Assembly: GCF_010093535.1 (NCBI RefSeq)
Contig: NW_022985188.1
Span: 136,230-146,935 of the forward strand
Reading direction: 5' to 3'
Source of the DNA: Lindgomyces ingoldianus
Taxonomy: Eukaryota; Ascomycota; Dothideomycetes; Pleosporales; Lindgomycetaceae
Length of the DNA: 10,706 bases
The first letter of the stretch is position 1, and each line of letters starts with the position of its first letter. The position numbers and the translations under genes were made by a program. Positions 6,765 to 10,706 of this stretch are shown piece by piece. The notes beneath the pieces are model-generated. The model searched no databases. It was given only the letters and a program-made list of their open reading frames with translations, and was not told where the DNA came from.

Positions 6765-7690
6765 GTACGTCTGTGTCGCATGTAGGTACAGGATAACTTG
6801 ATTGGCTGCATCCTAATAGTTAGATGCGGGATTTGTAAGAAACTGTGCAAGGCGTGATGTAGCAAAGGCAATGTCTAGTTTTGTAGTAACTGCTGCAAAA
6901 AGCAGAGATCTAATCTTCTGCTAATATTAATTTACTTCTAATAGAGTTGTAAAACTAGATTGCAGCATAAGTTTAATCCTACTTATAGGTGTAGCGTGCT
7001 GCAGGTCCTTTCTATTAGCTAGCCTAGCTATCTTGTTAATATATAATGCCTATAACAGCTAAATTATTTATTACTGTTAATCTTTAATAATCTTAACTCC
7101 TAAAAACTATTATAGGTCTTTGCCTTCTATTAGGGTATACTTCTCTTGTAACTAGTCTACTACATGCTGTGCATCTACTTTAAAGCCTTTTCTATACGCA
7201 ACAATAAGGTTGTCTACATAGAAAAAGATAAATATTCTAGCTTTAGTTATATAGTAGGGTTTATGTAGAACAGCTAAAAACCTAAGGCCTTTAAAAGTTG
7301 TTATAAAATAGTGTTGCTAGAGTAGAGAAGAAATTTGTAGGCTATATAGTGCTTTTTAAAGCTTTAGTATTATACCTAGTTTCTAATAGCCTCTTAGCAT
7401 CTGCATGTAGATATTACAGTTAATTGCTGCATGTATAAACACATTAGTTATGTTGTATTATTTAAGCTCTAGGTTAAAGCGTGCAGATATTGCTATTAGC
7501 ATTTAAAATAAGCGTCCTGCTAGAGTAGCAGGGTAGGTATTTTGTGTAGTAATGTTTCTCTATTAATTACTATAGACTACTAGTTGCGCCTTGCATTTTT
7601 ATAATTTGTAGTGCTTATTAAGCTTGTAGGTGTACACCTACATATAATCTAGAATCTGCTGTCTAGCTGCCTTAATTAGCTTTGTCTAGA
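6765..7690 (-). pseudogene. Copia reverse transcriptase domain
   Basis: Recognisable minus-strand segments, from high to low coordinates: KHYKL-KCKAQLVV (finger region), TLAGRLF-MLIAISA, YNITNVFIHAAI (7425-7457), IYMQMLRGY, KALYSLQISSLL, IFFYVDN (7209-7220), FLGV, ISRIKLM, AVTTKLDIAFATSRLAQFL. These follow the Ty1/copia RT order (QYDVTNAFVHA, IYM-QP-GF, KALYGL, YVDD, RPDI). Two catalytic Asp codons are changed: motif A Asp to Asn at 7452-7454, and the second Asp of YVDD to Asn at 7209-7211. Numerous TAA/TAG interrupt the frame. It is inactive. Confidence 0.85.
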
Positions 7691-7699
7691 CCTCTGTCT

Positions 7700-9165
7700 A
7701 GGATTTTATTGTCTAATAACTATCTAAGTGTGTTCTTTCTGCTGCCTTAAACATCTTATGTAGAGGGTGCTCCTTTAGTTGCTGTTAAGTTAATAGTAGA
7801 GGTAGTAGCTAGCTTTTATAAAGTGTCTTTCTTTTAAATAGCATTTTTATTAATGCTACTTTATCTAGCGTCTTGCTGCTATGCTTTTTTACACTTTTAA
7901 ATTTTATACTAGCTATAAAGGCTGTAGCTTATAGTATAGTCTTTAGCAACCTTATTTAGCTTAGCTTTAGTGCTGCTCTAGCTATTAACTGCATAAGTAA
8001 TGCTGTAGGTAGCAGAGTGTTTAAAGGAGATAAATAGTTATCTCTAATTTTCCTTTCTTAATAGTAGCCTAGTAGGTTTACTTTGTTAAAATTTAATATA
8101 TTGTCTGTAGTGTTGTCTTTATAAAATAACTCTATCTCTAGCTAATAACTAGGTGTTAGAAGCTTAATTATTTTAATATATGTAGTAATGTTTTTTACTA
8201 TATTATACATAAAGTTATTTATTAGGTCTTTAGGCTTACTACTAAAAATTAAGTGTTTATTAAAAATAACATTACATGTATAGATTACTTTTACTAGTAG
8301 TAGTATCTATATACAGTAGATGTTTAATAATTAGTACCTAACTAGATATCTAATCTACGCCTTTAGGTCTAGCCTTTGTAGCTTAGATTTATTCTAGTGT
8401 GTGTTATTAGTTATTATAAATGCTTTATAGCTATAGGCTTTTAAATATGTAAAGCTTAGCTTTTAGATTAACATAATAACTTTATTATTTAGAGCTACTT
8501 ATGTAAAGAAGATTTTATATAGTGTCTTTTAGTTGTTAGCATAGTTTAGCGTCTAATTATATAGGTATACGCCTGCTCTAGTAATGTATAGCTATATGTT
8601 CTATAGTAAGTTAGCATCTAGTTGCATAGCCTGTAACTTCTTCTTGTTTACACCCTTTAAGCGTTTAGCTCCTCTGTTCTAGGCTTATGTATCTAGTGCT
8701 AAAGGCTTAATAGTTATTCTATGTAATGCTAGCTAGCATTCTACCTCTAGTTTTACTATTATAATCTTGTTATTAGCTTTAATAACTTTTATAGTAATGT
8801 TATAATAGTTCTTTAAAAAAAGGATAAAAATTATAAGAGCTTTAATAATTAATTTAGTAGACTTATTATCTTTAAAGTAGAGGTCTTACTAGAGGCTAAA
8901 ATACTTATTAGTAATTAGCATTTAACTCTACTTTTTTATAATGCTCTATGCTTTATATGTATAGAAATTAATTAACAGTCTTTTACTAGGTCTGCTGTTG
9001 CTAATTTATAGTGTATAGCTAATTTATTATTATATCTTAGCTCTACTACATAAGTTACATTAAACTATTATAATTCCTTTAATTTGCACCCTCTTAGCTT
9101 ACTATATAAGGTGTTAAAGTGTAGCTAGTCTAGGGTGTCTAAGACGCTTATGCTATAGCTCTATA
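7700..9165 (-). pseudogene. Copia integrase region and linker to RT
   Basis: The minus strand shows HKRLRHPRLATL (9114-9152), the His pair of the GAG-pre-integrase zinc module, then CNLC (9048-9059), its Cys pair. Then come parts of the core (DFYFKDN, 8870-8895) and a segment AMQLDANLL, ITRAGVYLYN, YKIFFT, matching the family A-R-EGNLPKNLW...AAVYIANRTP...TPYE. A C-terminal piece TYLKAYSYKAFI, QRLDLKA-IRYLV and KVIYTCNVIFN follows (family P.G..A...R.KL..R...G.LVGY, V...RDVIFDE). From about 8240 to 7700 only a low-complexity linker remains. There are many TAA/TAG breaks. Confidence 0.75.
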
Positions 9166-9539
9166 GATGCTTTTTATAGACTATGTTTAGTTCTTGTGTT
9201 AATTATGTGTGTATAATATAAGCTCTTTTATAGTAGATAGTACTTTAACACCTATTAGCTATAGATCTTTATAAAATCTTTAATTATTATTCTATCTAAG
9301 GCCTTTAAAGCAGTTAGCTTTGCTTATGTGTCCTACTAGATTCCTTTCTGTTGTAGTAGGCAGAACAAGACTAGGTTGCACAGCAGGTCTAGGCACAGTG
9401 CAGCGTTATGTAGTATAAAACTGTATGCTTAACTATGTGTTCTATGCTTACTTTTTAGGCTTAGTGTAATTAATCTGTAGCTTTAAATCTATACATAAGA
9501 GTTCTAGACTAGATAAAGTCTTCTAGTGTTAGTAAATAA

Positions 9540-9605
9540 TAGTTATAGATTTAATTAAGATTATTTATAATATAGCATGTTAAGCCTAAGTTAAATATAA
9601 ATAAT
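9540..9605 (-). pseudogene. Copia aspartic protease active-site remnant
   Basis: The minus strand reads LFIFNLGLTCYIINN at 9560-9602, corresponding to the family pattern with DSGST-HI. The catalytic Asp codon is now AAC (9590-9592) and the Ser/Ser positions read Leu. It lies between gag and integrase, as in Ty1/copia. The surrounding 9170-9540 is decayed and gives no further motif. Confidence 0.65.
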
Positions 9606-9849
9606 TCTCTTAGTAGATATCTATTCTAGTTTAAATTTACTATAGCTAGTAATATAGCTGCCTTAACTTTTAATACTTTCTAGCCTTTAAGTTAGTCTTC
9701 TTATATCTTTAGTGTAGGTGTATGTAAACTTTTTAGAATTAGTATCTTTAAATTATGTCTACGCTGCCTTTTTAGTAGGCCTTAAAATTCTAAGTTGTGC
9801 TTACGCTTTAATGCTATAAGCTTTTTAACTCTCTTATTTAGCATTTACT

Positions 9850-10672
9850 AGTCTAGTGCTTTGTCTAAATAGACATAGAAGCAGTTCTTTAGTGCATAGA
9901 TGTGTCTGCATGCAGGATATTTAGTGCCTTCTATTTTAGCAGGTTTCTAGCTTAAAGATAACTTTCTGTTATCTTTTTAATAATGTTAATGTTAAGGTCT
10001 ACTCTATCTTCTTAATGTTGCAACTTCTGCACTATAGGTGTCCTTGTTTGTGCCCTAGGTAGTCTTTCTACTTTTAGCAAGATATAATAAGTTATCTGTT
10101 ATAAAGGCAGCTTTATGCTTTCTTATACATATTAGATAATTTAACATTATATGTTTTTAAAAGTGCTTTATTATTTTTTTTTAATTTATGTTTAGTGCAA
10201 ACTGTCTACTTTTCTAAAAGGTTATAGACTAATAAGGGGCAACTTTATTTATAGTAGTTAGAAAGTCCTTTGTAACAGCATTAAACTGCGTTGTTTCTAG
10301 AACATTTTATGTCTCCACTTCTGTGGCAGCGTAATCATACTCTGCTAGCTATAAGTCCTATATGCTCGCGTTTCTTAGCAGCTTTAGAGATGCATTATAT
10401 TAGTTATGCACACGTTCTTGTTTAAATTAGTTGTTAACACCTATTGTAGCTTTAAGGTTTGTAATCTACTGTCTAAGTAGTTAATCTAGGGAACAGCATG
10501 TACACTGCAGATGCAGGCTAACTGTTAACTAGATAAAGATAATAATCTGTTAGAGGCTTAATTACTCTCTTTTATAATTATGTCTGTTACTCTTATACTT
10601 GTTAGCCTTAATCTTGTAGTATTTAATGGCTTCTTTAAAGGCTCTGACACCGCTTGTTAATAGCTTGTTCAT
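9850..10672 (-). pseudogene. Copia gag remnant, start possibly at 10672
   Basis: The minus strand has a partial zinc-knuckle-like segment PACRHIYALKNCFYVYLDKA (about 9855-9920), where Cys, His and Cys keep spacing close to a CCHC knuckle but the first Cys is Tyr. Upstream is a polar, Gln/Asn/Lys-rich coding-like stretch with many TAA/TAG where Gln is likely (LQTLKATIGVNN near 10430; EYDYAATEVET near 10315). The first Met of the less mutated right edge is ATG at 10672-10670, followed by MNKLLTSGVRAFKEAIKYYK; whether it is the gag start cannot be decided. More gag may lie outside the window. Confidence 0.5.
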
Positions 10673-10706
10673 GTGCGTAGGCGTTTCGACGTTGGAGGCT
10701 GGTGAA

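Larger units (their letters stand above)
3922..10706 (-). mobile_element. Ty1/copia LTR retrotransposon, minus strand, 5' end beyond window
   Basis: On the minus strand this runs gag, protease, integrase, RT, RNase H, polypurine tract, 3' LTR, which is the domain order of Ty1/copia (Pseudoviridae-type) elements. It is inserted into the older copia-like pol at 3917-3921. The 3' LTR starts at 6139 and ends at 3922, split by a DNA transposon. The 5' LTR and primer binding site are past base 10706. The internal region is dense with TAA/TAG on the coding strand and cannot make protein. The LTR, the last ~200 bp of pol and the extreme right edge (about 10640-10706) are far less mutated. The same family left the solo LTR at 84-587. 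Confidence 0.88.

Overview
The window is a nest of transposable elements from a eukaryote, most likely a filamentous ascomycete fungus. I see no intact host gene, no rRNA or tRNA, and nothing bacterial. The fungal assignment rests on three things: the two Ty1/copia pol families and the Tc1/mariner-type transposase resemble those of Pezizomycotina, the DNA is very AT-rich in blocks, and the AT-rich blocks carry a RIP-like (repeat-induced point mutation) signature.

Layout. Bases 1-83 are unmutated flank. A solo LTR of a copia retrotransposon follows (84-587), bounded by a 5-bp target duplication AGAGT. Bases 593-2076 are heavily mutated old repeat DNA with a 10-bp tandem array (981-1140) and an extreme AT block (1561-2076). 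From 2077 to 3921 lies the 3' part of an older copia-like element on the minus strand: a possible LTR, then RNase H and reverse transcriptase remnants. A second copia retrotransposon, of the same family as the solo LTR, is inserted there on the minus strand. It begins at 3922 with the far end of its 3' LTR and runs off the right edge in the order LTR, RNase H, RT, integrase, protease, gag. Its 3' LTR is itself split by a 1795-bp DNA transposon (4083-5877) with 95-bp terminal inverted repeats and a 2-bp CT duplication. The insertion order is therefore: older copia-like element, then copia element, then DNA transposon.

The DNA transposon carries the N-terminal half of a Tc1/mariner-type transposase on the plus strand. 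Where the catalytic DDE half should be, there is instead a long minus-strand reading frame of unknown function.

The clearest biological signal is mutational. In the decayed blocks almost every surviving CA is preceded by a purine, every TG is followed by a pyrimidine, and CG survives mainly as purine-CG-pyrimidine. This means C to T change at Y-C-R (Y = pyrimidine, R = purine), a tighter context than the usual CpA rule for RIP. The rule correctly sorts which catalytic aspartates of the copia proteins became asparagine and which survived. LTRs and TIRs are largely spared, and one mutation edge can be seen inside the solo LTR. Everything here is by eye; no alignments or database searches were run.
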